A stretch of DNA of 64,000 nucleotides from Onchocerca volvulus (Eukaryota > Nematoda > Chromadorea > Rhabditida > Onchocercidae), in NCBI GenBank assembly GCA_000499405.2, contig HG738137.1, positions 21,104,603 through 21,168,602 of the forward strand, read 5' to 3'. Positions 27,801 through 38,777 of the stretch are shown in pieces. The notes beneath the pieces are model-generated. The model searched no databases. It was not told the DNA's origin and saw nothing but the letters and a program-made list of their open reading frames with translations. The first letter of the stretch is position 1; every line of letters begins with the position of its first letter. A program made the translations under genes and the position numbers.

Positions 27801-30800
27801 AAATCAAACTGAGAAAGATTAATAAACGAGCGAAAAAGACAAAAAATGGCTCAAATGTGAGTAGAACAACGTTCAGCGAGACTTGAAGATCTAGAGTTAC
27901 GAGCATGTCGTTCATTTTCTACAGCTTCAGATCTGCTTTGTTCTAAACAGAATGAAGGCGACAGGTTGAGAATGGCTGAAAGAAACAAGTGATCAGCGTC
28001 AAACACGGCTCCGTATTCAGCAATCACAATCGCCTTGCATTCCGATACAACCCAGTTGATGATTATAGTTTGATCCCTGAATGTTCTCATCGGCATTATA
28101 ACTGAAGTGTGTCCTTATTGCAAAATTTTGAAATTTAATGAAGAAACGAAAGGAATATGTTGGTCCCTGGAAGAATTATGGTTCCTCACCTTGGAGAACC
28201 GCCAGAGCCGTTAAAATGTTTGCTTGCCGAATATTATGCCGATTTAAAGCATTTCCTATCTATCATCAGGAAATACAACTTCTGAGCTCCTGCTTGACAT
28301 CAGAAATCGTAACAACACAATTCATGCCACTTTTACAGTTTAAGAACAAATTTGTCATAAAAACCTCTTCCTGGAATCGTTGCCAGATGGTCAAAATAAA
28401 TTCAAAAATTCGACAATTCAGTTTCAAATCTTTCTCAACAAGATTCATTTTTATCACACAAGACAAAAAAACCACTTCACACTTATTGCTGATCTTGCCT
28501 AATCACAATAGCAAGAATCAGTCTCCAATTCAACCAAACTATAAATCAATTAAAAAGTATCAATTTTTTTCCCAACACTACTAACATGCGCTTCCTCTTT
28601 TTTTTTTTCTTATCATTTAACCAGACTGAGCTGCAGCAACAGGTATATATATGAAGTATATAAAAAAAATACGCATATTCGAATGCAACGTTGTGTCAAA
28701 AGTTCAAAGCAATAGGTGAAAATTTTCCGAAAGCTAAGATTTTGAATTAATATAGGTAAGGTATGTGTTTAAGAATTTCCAGAGATTTAAGATTTTGAAC
28801 AAACGAAGATTAGCATTTTTATTTGTATAGCTAGTTGGATCAATCACGCGGAGCATGTTCAACTAGTCTATACAAATAAATGAACAGTTTAGATAAACGA
28901 TTCAACAAAGAAAAAAAGATTTTAATTGTTTGTTAATTTGTGATGAGACATTTGAAAAAAAAAGAAAAATTAATCAACTCATAGCGATTATACTTTACGA
29001 TTAGCATCCGTTACAAACATATCACGCATTGTTCAAACTGTTCAGTTATTTTAACATACGAATGCTCGTTCTGTTATTTAATCTTCATCAACTGTCCAAA
29101 TTTACCTGTCTGTCCATATGTACCCTCTTGTAATTACTGATTACATTGTTTATAACATCATATAAGAAATCAACTGAACAAAACTTAACAGATGCATTTT
29201 TGTGGCATCTAAAGACTTTATCACTAATTGACTTTATCACTTTGATTCTTACCTAGATTATTATCATCGCCACAATTAAAATATCACCAATCTTATCAGA
29301 AAATAAGATTTGTTATCAAAAAACATAAAATTATCCTTTTTTGAGATTTTAAACTGTCTTCTTTTATTATTGTATCGTTGCCAAATGTATATCTTTCCTC
29401 ATTTTGCAACATTCTCTTACTATTCTCTCTTATTTTGAATGTTTATTCCAAAATTGTATTTTGAATTTTCATTAGTTTTCTGATGCTGCATCCTTAAGTC
29501 AAGGCATTTCAATACAAATGAAATTTTTATACAAAAAAAAAAAAAAAAAAACGTTAAGGAATTTAAAAAACTTTGACTAAATTTGAACCATACTGAAAAA
29601 AACATACACTTGAAGCATATACATTCCACAATAACATTTAATAAATCAATTCTTTATTACAACATTCCTAATTTATATTATATAAAAATAGATGTAAGGA
29701 AAAAGTTCAGGAAAATGCGGCAAAAAAGGAATAGAGCAAATTAGTTGGAAGATAAGAATAAAAATAAGAAAATTATCAATTGAAGGACAGAAAAAGAAGA
29801 GTTCAAAATTTCGAAATCAAGCTTATGTTTTGTAGAAACTTCTAAAATAATAAATTTGATGGCAGTACCAATAGCAAGTGATTATAAAACGGTGTTACAT
29901 ATGTGATATTGCAATAGTACATTTACCGAAAATGGGAAAGAGTGCTTAAAATATTTAAGACTGATCTGGAGATTTTTAACTTTCGCTGAATAAAAAATTT
30001 CGGTGAACTTCTGTCAAGTTAGCTTGAATCTAGATTCAATATTCAGAAATCTGATTTTTAGAAAATAATGAATAAATATTGTTGAACAATCAACGACACA
30101 TATGAATATTTAAAAAGGCAGCATGGAAATTTCAAAGATTGAAAAAAACCTTAAGTTAATGTTAAAAATGCTGATGTAGCATAAAAATGAATTTAATTTT
30201 AGCCAGTACAAAACCATTAAAATTCGAAATTAAATCGCAACAAATTATTTATCTGTTGAGAGGAATACTTTCGATATTCAGACTCTATGCGAATCTTCGG
30301 GGAAAATTTTTACTGAATAATAACTTCAAGTAATTGCCAATTAGAATATTGAAATGGACATTTTATGTCCAAGGTGAAAATACTTTAATTTAATAGAAAT
30401 GATAATCTAATAAAATGTAAGAATAAAAATGCTTCAATTTGTGAGAATGGAAATGCTGTTTATCGGATGAATAATAATGCCCAACTGCAGGATTAATCTC
30501 ATAGAGCCAACCTAATGTTGTTTCTAAATTTTTTCAAATAGATATTTAAATATCAATATAAAAGGATGGGATAAAAAAATGATGTCTATTAAAATAGCAA
30601 ACATTTCCTTGTATTTTCAACAGTTAAATTGAAAATTTTCATGAGCAAATCCAAATTTCATAAACAGTGAGCTCAAATTTTTAGTTTTCAGCTTATTTAT
30701 TGCCTATTTCTAGTAAACTACTGAAGTTACAATAACGAATAAAGATTAACTTCGCTTGTGACCCATTTTACTGGATAAAATTAATCTATTTGCAGTTGAT

Positions 30801-31301
30801 AACAATGTGCAATACGATGGTGGTAGCGAATATTTATCTCGAAATTTCCAAAAATTTTCAAATTCTCAATTGACAACCTTTTTTCAGTTTCATTTTCGAT
30901 ATAACCAATATTTTCAACATTTAGCTATTTCTTAATCTCTTAAATATTTAATTTACCGATTTTATTGTTCGTAAGAAAGGAAGTCAGCGATCATAACAAA
31001 TAATTTCTAAAAAAAAAAAAAAACATGAAAAAAATGCAATAAAGTTATTAGATTTGTAGTCTAATGAACATAAGCAATTATAATATTTTAAGAGTGAAGA
31101 TAGAAAGAAGAGAAAACTGGAAGTAATTAATTATTAAAATTATTATAGCATATTAATTAGCATGTACTTCTCTAATCTTAATTTGCAATTCGTTTCACTC
31201 GCAAAAAAACTTACGTCATCATGCTTGCCATCAGAGAAGACTGAATTACTAAATGCCTCGATCAATGATAATCGTTTACGATTGCAACCGCCAACACCAT
31301 T
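13501..31301 (-). CDS. SH3-DH-PH Rho guanine nucleotide exchange factor, collybistin/Asef family
   Basis: An activator of Cdc42/Rac-type GTPases (family role), closest to human ARHGEF9, ARHGEF4 and SPATA13. Exons in transcript order: 31215-31301, 22029-22085, 17167-17275, 16619-16893, 16235-16402, 15935-16078, 15413-15592, 14998-15102, 14594-14740, 14300-14410, 13890-14115, 13501-13709; they sum to 606 codons and all phases agree. Counting from the first listed exon: serine-rich N-terminal region to about 176; SH3 at about 178-235 ([15 protein letters not shown]); DH at about 255-445 ([41 protein letters not shown]); PH at about 465-585 ([11 protein letters not shown]). The SH3-first order is that of collybistin and Asef. 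The SH3-DH-PH exons are certain. The two distal exons are inferred from strong splice sites, open frames and phase 0 joins. The true start codon is not located; the 5' part spans introns of about 4.8 and 9.1 kb. Confidence 0.9.
17276..22028 (-). other. Long intron of the RhoGEF gene
   Basis: About 4.8 kb, AT-rich, between two 5' exons. No open frame here has splice signals or family resemblance. A roughly 35-base imperfect tandem duplication (CAGCTAATTTATCA... twice) lies at about 18367-18434. Confidence 0.6.
18367..18434. repeat. Two-copy imperfect tandem repeat of about 35 bases
   Basis: CAGCTAATTTATCAGTTCTACTT at 18368 recurs as CAGCTAATTTATCAATCCTATTT about 35 bases later, each followed by AAATATA. 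Intronic; no function suggested. Confidence 0.7.
24168..24196. repeat. TA dinucleotide microsatellite
   Basis: Near-perfect (TA)n interrupted by a single G at 24181. Likely variable in length between individuals. Confidence 0.9.
24787..24836. repeat. Uninterrupted poly(A) run of 50 bases
   Basis: Fifty consecutive A residues in the long RhoGEF intron, far longer than the other A runs here (about 10-18). No retrotransposon coding sequence or clear target-site duplication is visible next to it, so it could be a retroposed tail, replication slippage or an assembly artefact. Confidence 0.95.
26889..27675 (+). repeat. Diverged tandem array of about 160-185 base units inside the Helitron
   Basis: Units start CGTTGCTGTTATTTGGCA and continue through an ACCGA(T/C)TGCTTTCAA block, an (A/G)CAAC(G)TTGCA block, a T-run and an ACCT block. 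Full units begin at 26889, 27073 and 27234; degenerate ones begin near 27371 and 27558. Spacing (184, 161, about 137 and about 187 bases) varies with the T-run and deletions. The last unit abuts the start of the Helitron-like frame. Confidence 0.8.
27733..28330 (+). pseudogene. Broken Helitron N-terminal (Helitron_like_N) coding remnant
   Basis: Pieces in different + strand frames line up in the order expected for Helitron replicases. [18 protein letters not shown] (from 27733) begins it. An [17 protein letters not shown] stretch lies near 27866, [15 protein letters not shown] near 28037, [17 protein letters not shown] near 28112, and [19 protein letters not shown] then [14 protein letters not shown] near 28180-28280. 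The CxxC...LKF...ET...C block and the PPEPLK...L...KHFL..IRKYN block are hallmarks of this domain. Stops and several frame changes separate the pieces, so it is not functional. The 148-codon open frame at 28138-28584 is an out-of-frame shadow of this remnant. Confidence 0.72.
28675..28712 (-). repeat. Inverted copy of the Helitron internal repeat core
   Basis: TTCGAATGCAACGTTGTGTCAAAAGTTCAAAGCAATAGGTG is the reverse complement of the unit core (CACCGATTGCTTTCAA...ACAACGTTGCATT) seen at 26927-26965, with a few mismatches. The direct array and this inverted copy flank the coding remnant. Confidence 0.75.
28818..28880. repeat. Long inverted repeat around the Helitron 3' end
   Basis: Left arm TTTATTTGTATAG then CTAGTTG (28818-28837) pairs with CAACTAG, T, CTATACAAATAAA (28860-28880): 20 paired bases with one bulge. 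The loop contains the smaller CACGC/GCATG hairpin. The outer 13 bases of the right arm lie outside the proposed Helitron end. Confidence 0.85.
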
Positions 31302-34300
31302 CTGAAAATCCAAATGAAAGATCATTGACGATTATCGTTTATTGTTTCTACTTTGAAGAATTTGAAACTTTAAACAACTATTTTTGCAAAAAATACAGAA
31401 ATTCCTGATATTTTGTTTATCATTTTAGCAATTTTATTTAGAAAATTAAATAGCAATTAAATAAATAAATTAATAAGATCAATTATACTAAATCAGTAGG
31501 AATAATAATACGGTTTTGAATTATCAATTAATGAAACGAAAAAAGAACCAAGCGAGTTGGTGGCAGAATCATGAAATTCAAATTCTGTTGATTTGCTGCG
31601 GCAACAATAATCGGATCGTATGAGTGAAATCTGGACGGAAATTGAGTCGAATAACGTTGTTCGACCTGATGCAAATTTCAATAATGGCATTTTTATTCAA
31701 CTTAACATTACAAAATCATTGTTTGGATGAAAGAAAATATAAATAATTACATTTCTTATCAAAAGATAAAAGCATAAGTTGAAGTAAATTTAAAGCAAAA
31801 GTTTGAAGTTAATTGAGTGTAACAAATAATTTTGTGGAAACAGCATTTTTCCTAAGTAAATTTATCTTCATAAAATTTAAAAAAGACAAAGATGTAAATC
31901 ATTTTACAAAATGCATAAAAGAAAAATCCTTGCTAACTTTTTTGTTAACAAACTTTCGCCATTTCTGCTAAATTAACTAAAAATTTCTATTATTTATGCT
32001 ATAATGCTGTTAATTTTTTTCTTATGTTCGAGAGCGAAGTTTTTCTAATGTTCGGAAACCAATTAAGATTTCAATAGTGAAACTCGATAAAATTTTCTCA
32101 AATCAAATTTATTTCTTTTTTGCTTAGATTGCCAGCTCGTTTCTGATTGAAATATTAATAAAAAAAGACCTACATTTAATGGTAACCAAATATAGGATCG
32201 GTAATTGGTGATGTACAAAATCAAAACTGATAAAGAAAGAAATAATAATTGTATGTATGTTTAGGACTTATATCTTCAATCTAATCGCAATATTTCCTGA
32301 CATCATTAAATAATTTTTAATTAGAAGTAATTTCAAAAGTTTCAAAACAGTTTTAAGATTGGATTGTATTCAAATAGTTATTCGAATATTGTATTCAAAT
32401 AATTATTCAAATATCGATTTTTAACGCATTTTGAATGAAAAATGAAGTATTTCCGGAACTATTTTGTATTGAATTTAAAAAAAAAAAAAAAAGAAAAGAA
32501 AAAGAAAAGTATGGAACGAGTAAGATGAGAATGGTATCATTTCAGCAATTGCATTTATCATAGAAGTTAAAATTTTCATTTTGAAGGACTAAGTTCCTGT
32601 TTTAAAATTGAAAAAAGATTGATAAACAGACTTATTTCCATATTTTTGATTTTTTGATATAACTAATCTTTTTTTTATTTGTTTTTCTATTTATCAACAA
32701 ATATATAAGGATGAGCAGGTGATCAAAGGAAGAATTCTAAATCTCTCTCTTTCATCTTTATATTCTTTCGTTTCTATTTCAATCAATTCCATTTTTTATT
32801 CGTCACCTCAACCTGACATTTGTTTTAAATAATGAAATTATGACTTTGATAAGCAAAATTATTTGAATGAAAGGTAACGTTTTGTAAGAAATAAGTTGTT
32901 ATTCATTCAAAAAGTGTCAAGAATCAAAATATAGTTAGAATTTCAATTTTTGTACGGAAAAAAATTATGATCGCCGATTCTATCGAATTTGAATTCAAAG
33001 TATATGTTCTTGATTATGTTTTTGATTCCGCTTCTTTTTATTTCGCATAAATTACAAAGGACATTTAAAAAAATTATTACAGAATTTAAATTTCCTCGAT
33101 CGTATACTTGTTTATTCTTTTCTAAAGAATGTCATGAGATTGCATTTTATAAAGACAGCGGTGAATGTTTACCCAAATTCTTATCAATAATGTGCTTTAA
33201 AATTAATTTTCAACCTAAAGTTCCGAATTTTTATAAATTAAGAAGCGAAATCAGTATTTTTAATGTGATATGAAAAGAAGATAAACAAATAGCAAGTTAC
33301 AGACAAGAATATATTTATTTGATGAAATGAAAACAAATTGTTATCAAATTGTCTTATCAGTGTCAAAAATTGTGCATGTGTCCTTATTAGTTTATTAATA
33401 CATTTAATCTTTTTCAATATATTTCTCACGGCATATCTGCAGTTCACTTGCGCTTCTCATGATCTGACCTCTAATATAAATTTTTAAATATCTATATTTT
33501 CGATCAAGAGAACATCTTCAAGTGCTTCTGCCAGCATCAAATCATTCTTTAATCAAATATTTTGATAACGTAAAAAACTCGAGATCAGATGAACAGAAGA
33601 TCATAAATTGACAATTAGAATGTCAAAGAAACTATATATCATTATCTATTGTTCTGCTATAATGATTGAATAAAAAATGAAGATTTATTATGCAAGAAGT
33701 TCCTTTCTTTACAGTAAATATACAACAATTGCAATTAAACTCATATTTAAAGACATTTTGACACTAATTTTTCTGTTGCAGTTTAACGCTCCTCAAAATT
33801 CGCTTTAGATTTGAAAACTTCATTGCTTGATCCACAACATCAATATTATGATTGCAAATATATATTTCGACATCAGTTTAATTTAGATTGATAGAATCTT
33901 TCAGAGACAATACGTCATTCTAATATGCAGAAAAACTAATCAATAAATGAAATGAATTATAGAGATAAGTTCGAATCAACCGAAAAAATAAATTTCCAAG
34001 TCTGTCATCTACGATTTATAAATTTATGCTAACTTTATTCAAATTTATAAACAGCATAATCACTTAATATTTTTTTAAACTATAACAGCAAATTTTAATA
34101 CAGCAACTATATTTCAACACCTCCTCGATTCGAGCAAGATATAAATGAAAGGTATGACAGAATTTGATGAGTGAGAAAAAAACAATTTGTTCTTTGTGTA
34201 AAGTTTTTGACTAATCAGTGGAAATAGCAAAATTTTAATGCACATGTTGAAACTAAAACTTCAAAACATATGTCTATTCTTCGAAAGTTATGAAAAAGCA

Positions 34301-35215
34301 TAAAATCTATGTTCCCATTTTAAATTCTAATTTCATATCAAAATGTAAGAATGAAACATTCAAAGAAATGGAATTCAAGTATTACTGCTAAATTCTGAAA
34401 TAAAGCGATAGTATTTCATTTCCGATCATGTCGCAATCACTCAAAATGTATTAGCGATTTTATTATTGCTAAAATTACTGTTTATTATTAAACTTGATAA
34501 TGTTTACTTATAATCTTCATGAGATCGCTTCTAGTTGTTTCTCTCTAAATATTTCGCGTACAGCATATCAGAAACATATTATCGAACCTTAATGAGAAGT
34601 TTGCAGAGCTTAATTTTATTCCATTCTACTATCTCTCATCCTCTAATTCATTCTACTTTTTCAAAAATTTTATTTTCATTCATCAAATGGAAAAGTTACA
34701 AGCAACTTTAATTAGCACTTTTATTATAATTGTCTTAATAGATCAGATAATAAGATGAAGATCAACTTAAAATCTAAGAATTCCACGGTTGACTTGTCAC
34801 TGGTACTATTGTTTTATTGTTACTGTATGTCTTATTATTAACTATCATCTGCTCTTCTTGTTTCTTGGATTGATAGCTCAAACTCCATCGATCGCAATTC
34901 GTCCAATCGTATTCGTACCTAAATTCCGAATTTTTGGAAAGAGTATATAAAAAATGGCTATTCTCGGAAAATCGCTGCCGTAAAATTAAACTAGTACTAA
35001 TACATTAACCTTTTCCAGAGTTTCATTAAAAAAAAAACCATTAAAATTTATTTCTCAGTAATAATCTAAAAAAGATATATCTTAGTGCTAAAAATGACGA
35101 GCTAAATGAAAAAACTGGGAACATTCTTCTTTTTTTTTTTTTTTTGAAAAGAAGGAAGGATTCTCCAGATTTTTGGACTGACAGAAAAGCGAAAATGTTT
35201 CCAATTTCTATCCCG
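31302..35215. other. AT-rich region between the RhoGEF 5' exon and the membrane-protein gene
   Basis: No supported exon. A 65-codon minus-strand frame at 31493-31690 begins shortly after an AAG acceptor-like site and could be an alternative first exon of the RhoGEF, but it lacks a good donor in the needed phase. A 26-base imperfect tandem duplication lies at about 32363-32413. Confidence 0.45.
32363..32413. repeat. Two-copy 26-base imperfect tandem repeat
   Basis: TTGTATTCAAATAGTTATTCGAATA is followed directly by TTGTATTCAAATAATTATTCAAATA. Intergenic, no suggested function. Confidence 0.75.
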
Positions 35216-37391
35216 TTATTTATCAAATTTCGTGACAAGAAACAAATCTCTTCGTACCGAATGAGTGGCAGCAATCCTTTTGATCAAATAATGAATAAAT
35301 AATGTATTTTTCACTTGAGTTCGTATATTTTGATAATCTCTTCTCAAGCGAGCTAGACATCGAGTTTCTCGAGCGCTTTTAGTATTTAAAATTGATGTTG
35401 AATGATTTTTTGCAAAAATGGAGAAATTTCGAGGTGCACAGTAATCTAATAATTTGTGCTTCTCTAAAAATTGTGCCATCGGCTTTAATTTGCAACGTTG
35501 AGGTAGTTTGTGGTGAAAATCCCAAAGTTTTGCAAGATAGGCCCATATGAAGATGCATAGATAAGTAAGGTCATCGAAAATAATGATAAAAATGCAGAAA
35601 TTGGCGAATATGATGAGAAGCATGAAGATAATGCTCGTTACAGAGATATCGGCGATAATCCAGAAGGGATTCACGTTGGCTAACATTGTTCCCATATCTC
35701 CACTATCAGGTTGATAAATCTCTTCGTCACAAAGTTGACCGCAACAAGTACATGTCTCATACAGCATACCATTATCTATCACCATGTAATAACATTGATC
35801 AGAATATGTTCTTGACCTTTAAAGAAAAATAACAATAAATGAAGAGCGTGTTTTTCCTATCTTTTTATTTTTGGTCCTCAAAGTGGGTCTTTTTTGCTCT
35901 GCCAAATCTAATTTTAAAACAATTTCAAAATAATTTCAAGTATATCAAAATAAGAAAAAGAATAACAAATATTCGAATTAAATGCTTTTCTTTCCTCTTT
36001 TTCTCCTGGTAGAAAACTATCACTCCATAGATCAAAAAAAAAAAGAAAAAACTATCACTCCATGAATTTGTTTTTGACAATTTTGATTTTTTTCATATGA
36101 AAGATTTAGAATTTGATGGTTTTTACTTTTTCTTTACCAATCTCTAGAAGGGTCAATGCATCATTTTAATGAAAATCTATATTTCTCGCTTTCCAACAAC
36201 TGCCCACACAGTGCGTGTTTTTTAAACGGAACAGATAAATAATAGATTGAAAATGTTTATTGAAATCTTTCGATCAATTCTCACACTTTTGGGAAGATCT
36301 CAGGAATTGCCAAATACAATTCGATGAAGAAGACTGCCTTTGAAGTTTATCATCAACATTAGAATGAAAAGAAGAAAAAGAAACTTCTGAACTTCCGCTA
36401 TTTTATACGAATCTCTTTGTAAGGCAAAGCAAGGACTTTTTAATGATAAGGATAAAAATTATATCATCATTCGATATAAATTATCAGCATCAAACGCTAG
36501 AATTCATATTAAAAATCTTACTGCTTTTGAATTTTCTAGAACTGCATTTATACCTAGAATTTCATGACGATTATTCGTCAGAAAAAGTTGGATTATACTT
36601 CAAATTCTAAAAATTGAAAATACTTTTAAAAAAGTAGTTGTAGTAAAGTAAATAAGAAAAAAAGACCCAAGTTGACAGATTACAATGAGATGAAAATCAA
36701 GATTTAAGCTTTTTTACCGCTAATAGCAAGTATTTTATATTATCATCCTGGGTAAATGCTATTATGATTAAATATCTTGTGATACTATTTTTGAATAAAT
36801 GATTAGAATGTAACTTATCAAACGACAAATAAAATTAAACTACTGACTATAACTGTACATATAATATGATCATTCTAACGAAATTCTGTAGTCTTAGACT
36901 AATGAAGTCAAAAAGGTTTTTTTTTGTTTTTTACGTGTACACGTTTGACGTGCACGAGTAGGAAATCAGTGTATTGTGAGAAGAATCTTTCACGTGTCCA
37001 TTTTGCATTGATAACATCATTGATGTATTTAAACTCATTCGAATGATTTTTTTGAGTTAAAATTGATTGTTAAAAATGATGAGAGGAAAGTGAATGGATG
37101 TGTAAAAAATGAGTAAAGTATTAAATAAAAGAATGTATATGTATCTTACTGACTGCAAACTTCGTCATCAACACAGGTAATATTTATTTCGGTAAATTTT
37201 TGCCATAGAGAATAAATTCGAATATATTTACAGCTCATGGTACCACTATTCTTTCGACATATATCTGGCCAAATAATAGATTGCATGCCGTTTATCAAAC
37301 TATACGTTTTATTACAGCTCAGCATGAGTTTATAACATTCATGACCCATTGGAATCCAAAACAGTGCATAAATTTTAAGAAATAACCGCAT
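35216..37391 (-). CDS. Cysteine-rich single-pass membrane protein, unidentified
   Basis: Two exons, 37150-37391 and 35216-35816, joined in phase (80 full codons plus 2 bases, then 1 base plus 200 codons), give about 280 residues. The ATG at 37391 lies nine bases behind TTTTCTTAG, a good trans-splice acceptor. A hydrophobic start (MRLFLKIYALFWIP) reads as a signal peptide. The ectodomain (about 18-120) is cysteine-rich and ends ETCTCCGQLCDEE. One strong membrane segment follows (about 130-157, FWIIADISVTSIIFMLLIIF onward), perhaps with a second weaker hydrophobic stretch, then a basic tail. The CxCCxxxC ending recalls three-finger (Ly6/activin-receptor type) domains, but that is a guess from spacing only. 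No kinase domain follows. Cell-surface location is inferred. Confidence 0.78.
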
Positions 37392-37400
37392 TTGTGTTTA

Positions 37401-37410
37401 CTAAGAAAAC
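37401..37410 (-). promoter_or_regulatory. Probable trans-splice acceptor of the membrane-protein gene
   Basis: On the minus strand TTTTCTTAG ends at 37401, leaving a nine-base leader (TAAACACAA) before ATG. This supports the chosen start. Confidence 0.45.
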
Positions 37411-38682
37411 TAATGAATGTTTTTAAGTGTGAAGTCAACATTTTATGAACTAATTTGTAAAATTATTTACATAAAGTGGTTGATATTGTTGAAAAATATA
37501 TAGATATAGGCATCAAAACAACACTTTTTTGAATTTATAAAGTAACCAGAGAAGAAATTAGCTGACTATTCTAAATTACAGTAGACGAGAATAGCCAGTA
37601 GTGTTAAGCTAAGGTGTGTGTAGCGAACAATGGAAACCTCAATTGTATGAAATACATTATTTGTAAATATTTAAAATTTGTAAAAAAAAAACTTTTTTGA
37701 TTTATTTTTAAATGTCAAAAAATGTCTAATCGATAAGAGAGAATTTAGTTCAGAATATATAAATGATGCATTATGGGGAAGTAATGGCGACAGTACAACA
37801 ATGAAAAATTTTCTCATACTCTCAGTGAGAGCACGCAACAGAATAGAAAGTTTCTTCAATCGGAGACGACAAATAAATGATGAATGGATGGATGAACGAA
37901 ATTGAATGGGTAAAATTACCTAAATATCTTCTCTCACTTCTTTTAAAAAAAAAGAATGTCCAATTTCTCGTGCACCAAATAATATTTTAAAAAGAAGTAG
38001 AGATCAATCATCGGCTAACTTCTGTCCCTAATATTCACATCTGTCGATTTATCGGATTGGCTGGAACCACAAGTCTAACAATCCTTCCTTGCTATTAGGA
38101 TGTGCAAGAATTTGTTGAAGATTTCATTAAAATTGCTGGATGTTGCTCAAAATGGATTGCACATTATAAAATACCCAATCATAGAGAGTAAGAAAATGAG
38201 TAGTCAAAAATCTTTTTGTATCAAAATATTCAACTTAGCAACGTTGGAAATAGTGAACTTACAGATGAATAAAAGCAAAAGCAATGTTATGATTGAAAAA
38301 ATGATTGTAGATAACAAAAAAATTGGTATGTTATATCAAAATGCTTGGAAAGTAAAATTAAAAAGACTTATATTGATCTTGTTTGAAACAACGATAAATT
38401 CGTTAAATTCATTAGTACGGAATAATACTGGGAATATACCCACAGAACTTGCGTAAGCAAAAGTGATTAAATTACTTTAGCAAATATTTCAATCATTTAT
38501 TTCTAATTTACGGATGATCTTCGGGACACTATTTGAATTTCGAATGCAAAGAATATGTGAGATTCTTGATTACAATATGACTTCAAATTTAAAAAATTAG
38601 AAGCATAAAGTCGAAGAATTAACCTCAAAAGAGGGTCTTCTCTCTATGAAAAATAATTTCATCAAAAACTGAAGATACTAAC

Positions 38683-38777
38683 CAATTGTGGTTGGCCAGC
38701 AAAGGAACGAAATATATTGCAATGCATGATGATCTTCAACAGTCCGAATCCAATCACAGAAAATATTAACTTCTTAC
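38683..38777 (-). other. Candidate exon with strong splice sites, parent gene uncertain
   Basis: On the minus strand AAATTTCAG precedes 38777 and TTG|GTTAGT follows 38683. Only one frame is open if the acceptor is used as drawn: two bases plus 31 codons, a hydrophobic stretch including IFSVIGFGLLKIIMHC. It ends in phase 0, matching the phase 0 start of the RhoGEF exon at 31301, so it could be a further 5' exon of that gene. If so, the membrane-protein gene would lie inside a RhoGEF intron. A second frame starting from a later AG also reads as protein. Confidence 0.35.

Larger units (their letters stand above)
26856..28866 (+). mobile_element. Decayed Helitron (rolling-circle transposon), about 2.0 kb
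   Basis: Proposed boundaries are A|TCTATATTCTATATAAG at 26855/26856 and CAACTAG|T at 28866/28867, fitting the TC...CTAG termini and A/T insertion site of Helitrons. A short hairpin (CACGC-GGA-GCATG, 28845-28857, one mismatch) sits nine bases before the terminal CTAG, as expected at a Helitron 3' end. Inside are a diverged direct-repeat array (26889-27675), a TATATAAG promoter-like box (27471-27478) and a broken reading frame resembling the Helitron_like_N region (27733-28330). No Rep HUH motif or helicase region remains, so it is non-autonomous. Ends are inferred: the outer palindrome at 28818-28880 extends past the proposed 3' end. Confidence 0.65.
22086..31214 (-). other. Very long (about 9.1 kb) intron of the RhoGEF gene
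   Basis: Holds the decayed Helitron (26856-28866), a 50-base poly(A) run, a TA dinucleotide run and otherwise AT-rich sequence. I see no host exon. The many 60-90 codon open frames on both strands have no splice context or recognisable families. Confidence 0.55.

Noticed and set aside
28138..28584. 148-codon plus-strand open frame, the longest in its area
   Set aside because: The Helitron similarity in this stretch ([12 protein letters not shown]...IRKYN) is in a different frame, so this frame is a shadow of a decayed coding region.
31493..31690. 65-codon minus-strand frame as a possible alternative first exon of the RhoGEF
   Set aside because: It follows an AAG acceptor-like site and reads like protein, but no good donor in the phase needed for the 31301 exon is present.
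36004..36072. Short direct repeat AAACTATCACTCCAT flanking an A-rich stretch, as a target-site duplication
   Set aside because: The interval is only about 15 bases of A/G sequence, so a small slippage duplication is the simpler explanation.
38100..38456. 118-codon plus-strand open frame
   Set aside because: Lysine/asparagine/isoleucine-rich translation typical of AT-rich noncoding DNA; no motif or splice support.
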